In this document: positions 27,623 through 36,526 of the stretch, piece by piece
Position numbering within the stretch: position 1 is the first letter of the stretch
How the letters are laid out: every line of letters begins with the position of its first letter
From: Ancylobacter dichloromethanicus
GTDB taxonomy: Bacteria > Pseudomonadota > Alphaproteobacteria > Rhizobiales > Xanthobacteraceae
DNA length: 64,000 bases
Direction of reading: 5' to 3'
Assembly (NCBI RefSeq): GCF_018390645.1
Contig: NZ_JAHBGC010000046.1
Span: 1 to 64,000, forward strand
Notes under the pieces: model-generated
Databases searched by the model: none
What the model saw: only the letters and a program-made list of their open reading frames with translations
What the model was told of the DNA's origin: nothing
Program-made: the position numbers and the translations under genes

Positions 27623-30139
27623 TCAATCGTTACTGCTGCTAGACCCGACCTGGGTCGAGAATCCGGCCTCGCCGAGGGTCTTCAGCGTGAAGGTGACGAG
27701 CACCGTGTCGACGCGCTCGCGATTGCCGCTCTCTGTATAATCCGAACGGTAGTTCAGCGCGATGCCGAAGCACTCGTCGACATAGGAAATGCCGAACAGC
27801 GTGTAGTCGATCTCGTCGAGGCTGAGATTGTAGCGCGCGGCCGCCCGCAGGTTCCAGTTCTCGTTCAGCTTCAGCGTGCCGGTGCCGAGGATGCCTTCGC
27901 GCTCCTCGTAGTAACCCAGCAGGGGCTGTGCCGTGTACAGGCCGTAGAGGGCGGAAACCGTCAGCTGCTTGTTGATTCTCGCGCGACCTTCGATTTCGTA
28001 ACGCTCGACCGACCAGTCGTCATTGTCGAAGCGGAAGCGATTGATGAGCGAGAAATTCTCCGTCGGCTGGTAATAAAGGCGGGCGACATAATCCGAAGCG
28101 TCGTCTTCGAGGCCGGATTCGGCACCCGTATTGGCCATGTCGTAATTGGCGTACGAGTTCTTGCCGAAGATCTGGTAGGACTGGCCGAACAGGGCATTGA
28201 TCTGGCCGCCTTCATTGAAATTGGCGGTGTACTGGATGCCCACATTGGCCCGCCCGCCGCCTTCCACGCGGTCATAGCCCGAATATTTGCTGATCTCGAA
28301 CAGGTTGGTGTCGTCGAAGATCAGGCTCTGCGCGTCCTCGTTCGGGAACTTGCCGATGTCGGTCTCGTCCGGGCGGATGATGACCTGCGCGATCGGCTCG
28401 ATGGTCTGGGTGCCCCAGCTCTGAACGGCGATGAAGGGGTAACGGTATTCGAGGCCGACCGCCGGCATGGCACGGATGAGCTGATTGTCGCCGCCCGGCA
28501 GCCACGGGGAGTCCTCAGTCTGCGCCTGCACCGAGGCGACATCAAGCTGCATGTTGAAGAACGGCGTCCAGGTTTGACCGGCGGCGTCGATGAAGGTCCG
28601 GCGCCAGTCGACCACGCCCGACAAGCGCGAATAGCTCCCGACCATGCCGCGCATGAGGCAGGCGTCGCGCAGGTTTGCCCCGGCCGCGGAGACCTCGGCG
28701 AGGTCGCACTGGTTGGTCGGGCCGTCGATATAGTCGGCCACAAGCGGGGGCGGTGCGAAGGCCGCCGAGGTGGCGCGCAGATCGATCTCGTCGCGGGTCA
28801 GGCTGGTGAAGTTGACGTCGTAGCTGAGCTGGCCGCCGAAAATCGATTCGCCCAGCGTCTTGCTGTAGTCGAGCACGGGGTGGATGACCGGCTGCTGGCC
28901 CTGGATGTCGTAGGAGGTCAGGCCGGTGAAATACATCGCCCGCAGGTCGAAATAGGAGCGGTCGCCCTGGCCCACGAGGTAGAGCTGCGAGGTGACCTCG
29001 CGTGTGGCGGCGTTGATCAGGTTGTAGTCCTGCAGGAAGGTCTCGTCCGACAGCAGCCAGCCGTCCCAGCCCCAGTACCAGTTCTTGTTGATGTTGAACC
29101 GGCCATGCGTCTCGATCATGCCGCGCTGGTCGCGATAGCCGGGCTCCGGATCGGGCATCCCGAAGGCGTCCGTCCCCATGAACGCGCCTTTGTCCTGCTG
29201 GTCGATGCCGGCGGCGCGGATGCTGTAGGTGCCCGTTTCCAGCCGGTGCCGGAACTCGGCATCGAGCATCACGCCCTGCTTGGAGACGATGAGCGGGGAG
29301 AACGTCACGTCCATGTTGGGCGCGATGTTCCAGAAATAGGGAATGGTTGCGCCGTAGCCGATCTCGGAGGTGTTGACGAAGGACGGGATGAGGAAGCCGG
29401 ACTTGCGCTTCACCGTCGGATCGGGAGCCTCGAGGTAGGGAACCCACGCGAACGGGATGCCAAGGAATTCGAGCCTGGCGTCCTCGAAATAGATCATCTG
29501 TTCCTTTTCTTTATGGATGATCTTGGCGGCCTTCACCTGCCACATCGGCGGCTTCTGCGGGTTCTCCTTACAGGGTTCGCACGGCGTATAGGCGCCGCTG
29601 GTCAGCACCGTGGTGTCGCCATTCTCGCGATCGGCGCGCGCGGCGACGAAATGCATGCTCTCGGGCGTGTCGATGCGCAGCGAGTTCACGAATCCGTTGC
29701 TGAAGTCCTGGGACAGGTCGAGGTTGTCGGCGGCGATGATCGTGCCGTCCTTGTCCTTCAGGCGCACACCGCCTTCGGCCCGCAGCCGGTTGGCGGCGCG
29801 ATCATAGACGACGCGCCGTGCCTCGAGCACCGCCCCGTCATAATAAATCTGGACGTTGCCTTCCGCGATCACCTCGTTGCGGGTGTTGTCGTAGACCAGC
29901 TCGTCGGCGGTCACCAGCATCTTGGCGTTGGGGTCGGTCTGGCGGTTGACCAGCCCAGCAGCGAGGGGGGACGGCTGTTCGGCACTCGTCTGGGCATGCG
30001 CCAGCGACGCCGGGCCCAACGCGACCAACGCAACGGAACCTGCTCCGATAATCAACGCGCAGGCGGACTGACTAAGACGGCGCTTCAGTCGCCGGATCGT
30101 CGAATCTGCCTGGCCGGCTATCACGTTGCCGACCTTCAT
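27623..30139 (-). CDS. lptD: LPS-assembly protein LptD
   Basis: LptD is the outer-membrane barrel that, with LptE, inserts lipopolysaccharide in the outer leaflet. The 838-residue precursor has a signal region ending at LAHAQ, an N-terminal OstA (beta-jellyroll) domain (MLVTADELVYDNTRNEV, then the GNV-IYYDG and R-EGGVRLKD repeats), a cysteine pair in TPCEPCKENP, and a C-terminal barrel with many aromatic-alternating strands and the terminal FGISYVDECFGIALNY region. The start ATG overlaps the lptG stop as ATGA, which fixes it. The longer upstream frame is inside lptG. Disulfides between the N-terminal and C-terminal cysteines are known in E. coli and plausible here. Confidence 0.94.
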   Translation of the reverse strand: MKVGNVIAGQADSTIRRLKRRLSQSACALIIGAGSVALVALGPASLAHAQTSAEQPSPLAAGLVNRQTDPNAKMLVTADELVYDNTRNEVIAEGNVQIYYDGAVLEARRVVYDRAANRLRAEGGVRLKDKDGTIIAADNLDLSQDFSNGFVNSLRIDTPESMHFVAARADRENGDTTVLTSGAYTPCEPCKENPQKPPMWQVKAAKIIHKEKEQMIYFEDARLEFLGIPFAWVPYLEAPDPTVKRKSGFLIPSFVNTSEIGYGATIPYFWNIAPNMDVTFSPLIVSKQGVMLDAEFRHRLETGTYSIRAAGIDQQDKGAFMGTDAFGMPDPEPGYRDQRGMIETHGRFNINKNWYWGWDGWLLSDETFLQDYNLINAATREVTSQLYLVGQGDRSYFDLRAMYFTGLTSYDIQGQQPVIHPVLDYSKTLGESIFGGQLSYDVNFTSLTRDEIDLRATSAAFAPPPLVADYIDGPTNQCDLAEVSAAGANLRDACLMRGMVGSYSRLSGVVDWRRTFIDAAGQTWTPFFNMQLDVASVQAQTEDSPWLPGGDNQLIRAMPAVGLEYRYPFIAVQSWGTQTIEPIAQVIIRPDETDIGKFPNEDAQSLIFDDTNLFEISKYSGYDRVEGGGRANVGIQYTANFNEGGQINALFGQSYQIFGKNSYANYDMANTGAESGLEDDASDYVARLYYQPTENFSLINRFRFDNDDWSVERYEIEGRARINKQLTVSALYGLYTAQPLLGYYEEREGILGTGTLKLNENWNLRAAARYNLSLDEIDYTLFGISYVDECFGIALNYRSDYTESGNRERVDTVLVTFTLKTLGEAGFSTQVGSSSSND

Positions 30140-31221
30140 CCGTCCTCCCGGTGAAGCAGGATGAGAATGCCCATCAATGCTCCGACGACCGCTGGAAACC
30201 ACGCTGCGATAATGGGATGCACAATCCCGGCCTCACCGAGGTCCTCGGCGAGCTTGGTGAAAACATAAAGCAGAAAGCCGGCCGCGACGCCACCGAGAAT
30301 CGTCTGGCCGATGCCGCCGAAGCGGAAGACGCGCAGGCTCACCGAGGCCGCAATCAGCACCATCGCCAGCAGCAGCATGGGGCGCGCCAGCAGGCTCTGA
30401 TACTGCAGCCGATAGCGTTCCGCGCCAAAGCCGACGCGGGTCGCCGCGTCGATGGCGGCGGGCAGATCCCAAAACGGAACGGTCTCGCTTTGCAGCGATT
30501 CCTGAACCTGATTGGGGGTGAGATTGGTGGCGAGCATGTACACGTCGTACTCCTGCAACCCTATTGCAGGAGTTAAAACGCGCGCTTTTTCCAGCCGCCA
30601 CGCGCCGGCATCCAGCTCGGCGCGACGTGCCTCGATGCGTTCGAGCAGCTTGTCGTGCTCGTCGAACAGGAAAACGTTGACCCCGGTGAGTTCGCGCCCG
30701 CCATTGCTCGTGGCCGCCGCCTGGATGATGGCCTGCCCGTCGACGCTTTGCTGGCGCAGCCAGAAGCCGCTCCTGCCGGCAGCGAACAGGCCGGTCTGGC
30801 GATTGAATATCTCCGCCTCCAGCCGGCTGGCGCGCTCCTTGAACTCGGCGGAAACCGGATTGTAGATGGCTGTGGAAAACACCCCGAGGGCGACGGCGAT
30901 CAGCGCCGCCGGAGCGATGAACTGCCATGCCGAGATGCCGGCGGCGCGCGCCACCACCAGTTCCAGCCGCCGCGACAGGGTGAGAAACGTGCCGATGGCG
31001 CCGAACAGCACGGCGAACGGCAGAAGTTGCTCGGTGAAGAACGGCATGCGGTAGAACACCAGCAGCATCAGCGTGGTGAAGTCGACATCGCGTTCGCCGA
31101 CCCGACGGGAGAGTTCGAGCAGGTCGATGAGCATGATCAGCCCGGCGCAGCCGAGGAAGATGCCGAGCACCGAACTGATGAACCGGCGGCCGAAATAGAA
31201 GCCGAGCGTGCGTCCGATCAC
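30136..31221 (-). CDS. lptG: LPS export ABC transporter permease LptG
   Basis: This is a 361-residue YjgP/YjgQ-family permease. It has three N-terminal membrane helices, a large periplasmic jellyroll-like domain (about residues 120-260), and three C-terminal helices ending in WFPAVVGALMGILILLHRE. With LptF and the ATPase LptB it extracts lipopolysaccharide from the inner membrane. The order lptF-lptG and the short ATGA overlap with lptD identify it as LptG rather than LptF. lptB is not in this window. Confidence 0.93.
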   Translation of the reverse strand: MIGRTLGFYFGRRFISSVLGIFLGCAGLIMLIDLLELSRRVGERDVDFTTLMLLVFYRMPFFTEQLLPFAVLFGAIGTFLTLSRRLELVVARAAGISAWQFIAPAALIAVALGVFSTAIYNPVSAEFKERASRLEAEIFNRQTGLFAAGRSGFWLRQQSVDGQAIIQAAATSNGGRELTGVNVFLFDEHDKLLERIEARRAELDAGAWRLEKARVLTPAIGLQEYDVYMLATNLTPNQVQESLQSETVPFWDLPAAIDAATRVGFGAERYRLQYQSLLARPMLLLAMVLIAASVSLRVFRFGGIGQTILGGVAAGFLLYVFTKLAEDLGEAGIVHPIIAAWFPAVVGALMGILILLHREDG

Positions 31222-31270
31222 GTCGCCGCTCCGCTGCCGGTGATATTTTCGTGAGGGCGCATCGCGAGGC

Positions 31271-32431
31271 TCAGTTTACCGTCGCGCGCACGACGCGCTG
31301 GGCGAGGCGGTCGATCCTCTCCCGAATCGCTGCCGGCATGCGCGGCTTGAAGCGCCCGCTCAGCGAAAGGGCAGAACCGAGAATGAACACGATGGGAACA
31401 AGGTACACGACGGGGACGAGGTCCGGTTCGTTGCGGACCTGGTTGATCAACCCGAAACTGGTGACCTGAAGAAAGATGACGAAGGGAGCGGTGCCGGCCA
31501 GAGCCAGTCCACGCCCTTCGCGGGTGGTGCGCGGCTCGGCCAGCGCGGCGCAGGCGATGCTGAAGAAGGCCAGTACATAAAGCGGCAGCGACAGCCGTCG
31601 GTGCAGTTCCTCGGTGAACCGGCCGCTGCCTTCGATCAAGATCACGAAGTCCTTCGGATCGGGACTCCACAGGTCGCGGAAGGAGCGCTCCGGCGCGCGA
31701 TAGACTGTGGGTTCGCCGCTATTGGTGAAGGGCGAAAGATCGAAGGCATAGCGCTGGAACTCGACGACGTTGCTGTCCGCCTTGCCGGGGGTGCGCCGGT
31801 GGATGGCACCGTCCTCGAGAACGAGGAAGGTGCCTTCCTCGGAATCGATCACCTGTCCGCGCTCGGCGAGATAGGTGTTCACCTCCTTGGGGTCGCGGGC
31901 ATCATTGATGAAAATTCCGCCGAGCACGCCGTTCGCATTGCGCTCGCGCACGTGGAACACCATGCCCTGGGAGAGCGTGGTGAACCGGCCCGGCTGGGCG
32001 ATGAAGGCGACCACGTCGGCCCGCACCCGGGTGATCTCGTAGCGGAACTGGCGCATCGCCGCCGGCACCAGCTCCATCGACAGGGCGGCGCAGCACGCGG
32101 CCACCAGTACCGCGAGAATCACCAGGGGGCGCAGGAAACGCCAGGTCGAGATGCCGGCCGCGCTCGCCACGACGATCTCGGAATCGCTGTTCATGCGGAA
32201 CAGCGTATACGTCACCGCCATGAACAGCGCCGCCGGCGCGAGGCCGAGAATGAGAGCGGGCAGGGCGAGGGCGGTGATGACGACAAAGGCAATGATCGTC
32301 TGTCCCTGAGTCGTCATGATGTCGAGTTCACGCAGTGCCTGCGTCACCCAGATCATGGCGGTCAGTACCAGCAGTGTCCCCACAAACGCCGTTGCGGCTG
32401 AGCGGAACACGTAACGGTCCAGGCGGTTCAT
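31271..32431 (-). CDS. lptF: LPS export ABC transporter permease LptF
   Basis: This 386-residue partner of LptG has the same six-helix plus periplasmic-domain plan. It opens with MNRLDRYVFRSAATAFVGT, and the conserved WVTQALRELDIMTTQGQ region follows helix 1. The last helix ends in SLSGRFKPRMPAA and a basic tail. It is the first gene of the outer-membrane biogenesis operon and is divergent from pepA, an arrangement found across proteobacteria. A candidate sigma-70 promoter lies about 70 bases upstream. Confidence 0.93.
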   Translation of the reverse strand: MNRLDRYVFRSAATAFVGTLLVLTAMIWVTQALRELDIMTTQGQTIIAFVVITALALPALILGLAPAALFMAVTYTLFRMNSDSEIVVASAAGISTWRFLRPLVILAVLVAACCAALSMELVPAAMRQFRYEITRVRADVVAFIAQPGRFTTLSQGMVFHVRERNANGVLGGIFINDARDPKEVNTYLAERGQVIDSEEGTFLVLEDGAIHRRTPGKADSNVVEFQRYAFDLSPFTNSGEPTVYRAPERSFRDLWSPDPKDFVILIEGSGRFTEELHRRLSLPLYVLAFFSIACAALAEPRTTREGRGLALAGTAPFVIFLQVTSFGLINQVRNEPDLVPVVYLVPIVFILGSALSLSGRFKPRMPAAIRERIDRLAQRVVRATVN

Positions 32432-32497
32432 CGAGCGGCGTATCCTGATCCCTGTCGGTGGTGCCCGCCGCCCCGGCGTGGCCTTCCCTGCGCACGA

Positions 32498-32526
32498 TGC
32501 ATAATTGGCTGCGCGTTCCGGCGCAA
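32498..32526 (-). promoter_or_regulatory. Candidate promoter of the lptF operon
   Basis: On the minus strand TTGCGC (32521-32526), a 17-base spacer and TATGCA (32498-32503) form a plausible housekeeping promoter. It would give a leader of about 60 bases. The -10 matches four of six consensus positions, so the call is moderate. Confidence 0.4.
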
Positions 32527-32629
32527 ATCGGGCGGCGCCGCGTTAACGCCGTGACCCTTTCAGGCTCGTCGCCCGTCACGCATTCGGCTAAACAGAACAA
32601 AGACAGCCGAGACCAATCAAGGTGCCCCG

Positions 32630-34138
32630 ATGCCCGACCATGTGAAGATCAGTTTCGCCAAGCTTCCCGCCGCTCTGGAAGGGATCGTCGTCCTGCTTGC
32701 CGCCGAGCCGGCGGAAGGCGAGACGCCAGTGTTCGCGCCGGCGGTCGAGGCGCTGCTGGCACCTTCCGGCACATTGGTGGCGAGCGCGGCCCAGGCGGAC
32801 CGCTTCACCGGCAAGTCGGGCAAGGCGCTCGACATCCTGTCGCCGTCCGGGCTCGACGCGTCGCGCCTCGTCGTGATCGGGGTCGGCAAGGTTCCGGCGC
32901 TGAAGTCCTTCGACTGGCTCAAGCTCGGCGGGGCCATCATGGGGCGCCTGCCGGCCTCGGCCAAGGAAGTGAGCGTGGTCCTGGCGCTACCCGGTGGCGA
33001 GGTGCCGGCCGACGCAGCGGCGGAACTGGCGCTCGGCCTGCGCCTGCGCGCCTATTCCTTCGACCGCTACAAGACCAGGAAGAAGGCGGACGAGGCGACG
33101 GCCAAGCCGAAGGTGACCCTCTATATAGAGAACGACGCAGCGGCGAAGCGCGCATGGAAGAAGCGCGAAGGCATCGGCGAGGGCGTAGCGATGGCCCGTG
33201 ACCTGGTCAACGAGCCCGCCAACGTGCTCACCCCCACGGAATTCGCCCGGCGCGCGGGCGACCTCTCCAAGGTCGGCGTGGATGTCGAGGTGCTCGGCGA
33301 GAAGGACCTGAAGAAGCTCGGCATGGGCGCGCTGCTCGGTGTCGGCCAGGGCTCCGACCAGGAAAGCCGTGTCGTGGTGATGCGGTGGAACGGCGGCAAG
33401 TCCGAGGAGGCGCCCGTGGCCTTCGTCGGCAAGGGCGTGGTGTTCGACACCGGCGGCATTTCAATCAAGCAGGCCGCCGGCATGGAGGACATGAAGGGTG
33501 ACATGGCGGGCGCCGCCTGCGTGGTCGGCCTCATGCACGCGCTGGCCAGCCGCAAGGCGAAGGTCAACGCGGTCGGCCTCATCGGCCTCGTCGAGAACAT
33601 GCCCGACGGCAAGGCGCAGCGCCCCGGCGACATCGTCACCTCCATGTCCGGCCAGACCATCGAGATCATCAACACCGACGCCGAGGGCCGCCTCGTGCTG
33701 GGCGACGTGCTCTGGTACGCCAAGGAGCGCTTCAAGCCGCAGTTCATGGTCGACCTCGCGACGCTCACCGGCGCCATCATCGTGGCGCTCGGCACCGAGC
33801 ATGCCGGCCTGTTCTCCAACAACGACACGCTCGCCGAGCGGCTGGCCGACTCCGGGCTGACGACGGGCGAGAAGGTGTGGCGCCTGCCGCTCTCGGCGGA
33901 ATACGACAAACTCATCGATTCGAAATTCGCCGACATGAAGAACACCGGCGGGCGCTTCGGCGGCTCGATCACCGCCGCGCAGTTCATCCAGCGCTTCGTC
34001 GGCGACGTGCCATGGGCGCATCTCGACATTGCCGGCACCGGCATGTCCTCTCCCGCCAGCGAGTTCAACCGGAGCTGGGGTTCGGGCTGGGGCGTGCGCC
34101 TGCTCGACGACCTGGTGGCCCGCCACTACGAATCGTGA
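32630..34138 (+). CDS. pepA: Leucyl aminopeptidase (M17 family)
   Basis: This hexameric di-metal aminopeptidase removes N-terminal residues from peptides. The 502-residue protein has an N-terminal macro-like domain to about residue 170 and a catalytic domain with [24 protein letters not shown] and the M17 signature [10 protein letters not shown]. The metal ligands (Lys, Asp, Asp, Asp and Glu) lie in these motifs. E. coli PepA also binds DNA; nothing here tests that. It is divergent from lptF and followed by holC 47 bases later, the same trio as in other proteobacteria. Confidence 0.95.
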   Translation: MPDHVKISFAKLPAALEGIVVLLAAEPAEGETPVFAPAVEALLAPSGTLVASAAQADRFTGKSGKALDILSPSGLDASRLVVIGVGKVPALKSFDWLKLGGAIMGRLPASAKEVSVVLALPGGEVPADAAAELALGLRLRAYSFDRYKTRKKADEATAKPKVTLYIENDAAAKRAWKKREGIGEGVAMARDLVNEPANVLTPTEFARRAGDLSKVGVDVEVLGEKDLKKLGMGALLGVGQGSDQESRVVVMRWNGGKSEEAPVAFVGKGVVFDTGGISIKQAAGMEDMKGDMAGAACVVGLMHALASRKAKVNAVGLIGLVENMPDGKAQRPGDIVTSMSGQTIEIINTDAEGRLVLGDVLWYAKERFKPQFMVDLATLTGAIIVALGTEHAGLFSNNDTLAERLADSGLTTGEKVWRLPLSAEYDKLIDSKFADMKNTGGRFGGSITAAQFIQRFVGDVPWAHLDIAGTGMSSPASEFNRSWGSGWGVRLLDDLVARHYES

Positions 34139-34185
34139 CGCCGGCGTCGGGCGACCGCTGCTGAATCAGGGAACGAAGGCGTTTC

Positions 34186-34632
34186 ATGACGGAAGTGCTC
34201 TTCTATCACCTGCAGAACCGGCCGCTCGACGCCGCCTTGCCCCAGCTCCTGGAGAAATGCCTGGAGCGGGGCTGGCGTTGCACCGTTCAGGCGACGTCAC
34301 CCGAACGGGTCGAGGCGCTGGAGCAGATTCTGTGGACCTATGACGACGCGTCGTTCCTGCCGCACGGCACAGACCGCCAGCCGGAGCCGGCGCGCCAGCC
34401 GATTCTCCTCACCGCCGACGAATCGAATCCCAACGGCGCCGTGACACGTTTCCTGATCGACGGCGCGGCGATCGCCGATGTCGGTGCCTATCAACGGGTG
34501 ATCCATCTGTTTGACGGCAACGATTCCGAAGCCGTCGAGCCGGTCCGCGAGGCCTGGCGTCGCGCCCGCGCCGAGGGGCATGAGGTCACCTACTGGCAGC
34601 AGGACCCGAACGGCCGCTGGCAGCGCCGCTGA
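34186..34632 (+). CDS. holC: DNA polymerase III chi subunit
   Basis: HolC connects the clamp loader (via psi) to single-strand binding protein. The 148-residue length equals E. coli chi (147). It opens with VLFYHLQNRPLDAALPQLLEKC and has the WTYDDASFLPHG motif and the NGDxxE-like region FDGNDSEAV typical of the family. It follows pepA in the common pepA-holC pair. A GTGGCGC/GCGCCAC hairpin (34646-34662) lies 14 bases past the stop and may help end transcription, but it lacks a T run. Confidence 0.92.
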   Translation: MTEVLFYHLQNRPLDAALPQLLEKCLERGWRCTVQATSPERVEALEQILWTYDDASFLPHGTDRQPEPARQPILLTADESNPNGAVTRFLIDGAAIADVGAYQRVIHLFDGNDSEAVEPVREAWRRARAEGHEVTYWQQDPNGRWQRR

Positions 34633-34944
34633 TTGGGGCGGCCCGGTGGCGCCGGGCGCCACAATTTCACGGGCCGCAGCCTCGCCTTTACCGCGGCCGG
34701 CCTCATTAACCACTGATTTACAAATGGTTTTCGTGGCCGAGAGGCCGGATTTGGCGCGCCGTCGGGGCGGCGTGAAAATTGTGTCTCGATGGCAACACTT
34801 CGTTGCGGAATAGGCGGCGGGGGGCTTTGGGGGCCACTTTGGCTTTGCACCGCCGGGGTGTTTCGAACAGTATCGCTGTGGGTGCCGCGCCGTGCGGCGG
34901 GTCCTGACAATCGAAAACCCAACATTGGTCCAATTTGGGGGAGA
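34633..34944 (+). promoter_or_regulatory. Upstream region and long leader of the porin gene
   Basis: No gene is seen. The region holds the weak hairpin after holC, then an AT-rich island at about 34700-34732 with the inverted repeat AACCA...TGGTT (34707-34711 and 34724-34728), and a G-rich stretch around 34810-34836 (GGCGG, GGGGGG, GGGGG). The AT island is the likeliest operator or promoter region, which would give a porin leader of up to about 200 bases. I could not define -35 and -10 hexamers reliably. The ribosome binding site is GGGGGAG just before the porin ATG. Confidence 0.35.
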
Positions 34945-36294
34945 ATGAAATTGAAGACGGTCATTAAGAATGTGCTGCTCGGCTCGGTTGCCGGGCTTGC
35001 GATGGTCGGGACTGCTGCGGCGGCCGATCTGCCTGTGAAGGCGAAGGCTGCGGAATATGTGAAGATCTGCTCCACCTACGGCGCCGGCTTCTACTACATT
35101 CCCGGCACCGATACCTGCCTGAAGGTCGGCGGCTATGTGACGGCCGACACCTACTTCACGGACATCGAGGGCAAGACCCGCGTCACTGTCCCCGGGGTTT
35201 CTTATCGTCTTGATAACGATCCGGACGGGCAGAGCTACTTCCTCACCCGCGTCGGCGTTCAGCTCGATGCCCGTACGCAGACCGAATACGGCACCCTGCG
35301 TTCGTACTTCGAAGGTCGTTTCAATGCTGGTGAGAGCTACGGCTTCGGCCAGGAAATCGACACCGGCGAGTTCAGCTTCAGCGACGGCATCCGCAACTCG
35401 GCCGAAATGAAGTATGGCTACATCCAGTTCGCTGGCTTCACCTTCGGTCGCGCCACTTCGGCGTTCGACTTCTGGGCCGGCGACGGCTGGCAGGGCATTC
35501 AGCCGGGCTCGTTCTATTCGGACGTGACGCTGAACGTGATCCAGTACACCGCCGACTTCGGCAACGGCTTCTCGGCGACCATCGCCCTCGAAGACTCCTA
35601 CGGTCGTGAGGACGAGTTCGCGAACTTCGAAGAGCTGAGCGGTCAGCAGGTTCCGGACATCGTCGGTAACATCGCTTATGAAGGCACCTGGGGTGCGTTC
35701 AAGGTGTCGGGCGCCTGGCACCAGATCGGTGACTGGAACCCGCTCGTGGGTCCGGATTTCGGTAATGGCCCCACCTCCCTGTTCACCAGCAACGACGACT
35801 CCGGCTGGGCCGTCCTCGCCGGCGTGCGCTTCGACTTCGCTGAGACCACCACCCTGTACGTCGAAGGCGCTTACGCCTCGGGCGCTCCGGGCTATCTCGG
35901 CCTCGACGGCACGATCCCGGTCGTCGATGCTTTCGGCAGGGCTGTCGAAGGCTGGTATGTCGGCGGTTCGCTGATCCACTACTGGACCCCCTCGGTGTTC
36001 ACCACCGTGGTCGGTAGCTACACCCAGTCCGATAACTTCGCTGTCGGCTACGACATCGACGTCAACAACAACACGAACTTCACCGGCGTCTCCTCGACCG
36101 ATTTCACCGGCTACAATGTCGGCGTCAACATCGGCTGGGTCCCGGTCAAGGGTCTGACCCTGGTCCTCCAGTACGACTACCTGAACGCCGAGTACTCGGG
36201 TTCGGATTTCCTCTACGGCAACGTCACCCCGATCTCCTACTCGCAGGAAGCTGCTCAGAACCGCGTGACCTTCTCGGCCAAGCGTTCTTTCTGA
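34945..36294 (+). CDS. Outer-membrane porin, Rhizobiales type
   Basis: The 449-residue precursor has a signal peptide (MKLKTVIKNVLLGSVAGLAM to about AAAA), then the mature start ADLPVKAKAAEYVKIC. The CSTYGAGFYYIPGTDTCLKVGGYV segment that follows is the hallmark of Rhizobiales porins (Brucella Omp2/RopA-like, PF02530). The rest is a sixteen-strand-type barrel of alternating strands and Asp/Asn/Gly loops, ending in a terminal phenylalanine (AKRSF) for Bam recognition. Codon use is more biased to preferred codons and less GC-extreme than neighbours, as expected for a very abundant protein. The start is set by the binding site GGGGAGA. An intrinsic terminator follows. Confidence 0.95.
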   Translation: MKLKTVIKNVLLGSVAGLAMVGTAAAADLPVKAKAAEYVKICSTYGAGFYYIPGTDTCLKVGGYVTADTYFTDIEGKTRVTVPGVSYRLDNDPDGQSYFLTRVGVQLDARTQTEYGTLRSYFEGRFNAGESYGFGQEIDTGEFSFSDGIRNSAEMKYGYIQFAGFTFGRATSAFDFWAGDGWQGIQPGSFYSDVTLNVIQYTADFGNGFSATIALEDSYGREDEFANFEELSGQQVPDIVGNIAYEGTWGAFKVSGAWHQIGDWNPLVGPDFGNGPTSLFTSNDDSGWAVLAGVRFDFAETTTLYVEGAYASGAPGYLGLDGTIPVVDAFGRAVEGWYVGGSLIHYWTPSVFTTVVGSYTQSDNFAVGYDIDVNNNTNFTGVSSTDFTGYNVGVNIGWVPVKGLTLVLQYDYLNAEYSGSDFLYGNVTPISYSQEAAQNRVTFSAKRSF

Positions 36295-36320
36295 TCTCTT
36301 CCGAGATTGGTTCTACGGAA

Positions 36321-36347
36321 AGCCCCGGCCTTGCGCCGGGGCTTTTT
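36321..36347 (+). terminator. Rho-independent terminator of the porin gene
   Basis: A perfect 9-bp stem, AGCCCCGGC with GCCGGGGCT and a 5-nt loop, runs into TTTTT. It lies 26 bases past the porin stop. Confidence 0.92.
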
Positions 36348-36526
36348 GCTGTTGCGGTGCGCTCGCCGTCGTGCCGACGAAACGCATTCCGTCCCGTCCG
36401 GACGAAGCTCATCCGCCCGCGCCAAGCGGGCAAGCGGGTATGGGCGCGTTCCGCCACGCAGGCTTCGCGCGTCCGGGGTGTTTGGGCTGCTGAGGTCGGG
36501 ACCGTTGCGGTGGAGGCGGCGCCGAC

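Noticed and set aside
34810-34836. G-quadruplex in the porin leader
   Set aside because: G-tracts are present but in uneven spacing, and such runs are common in DNA of this GC content. Only mentioned as leader description.
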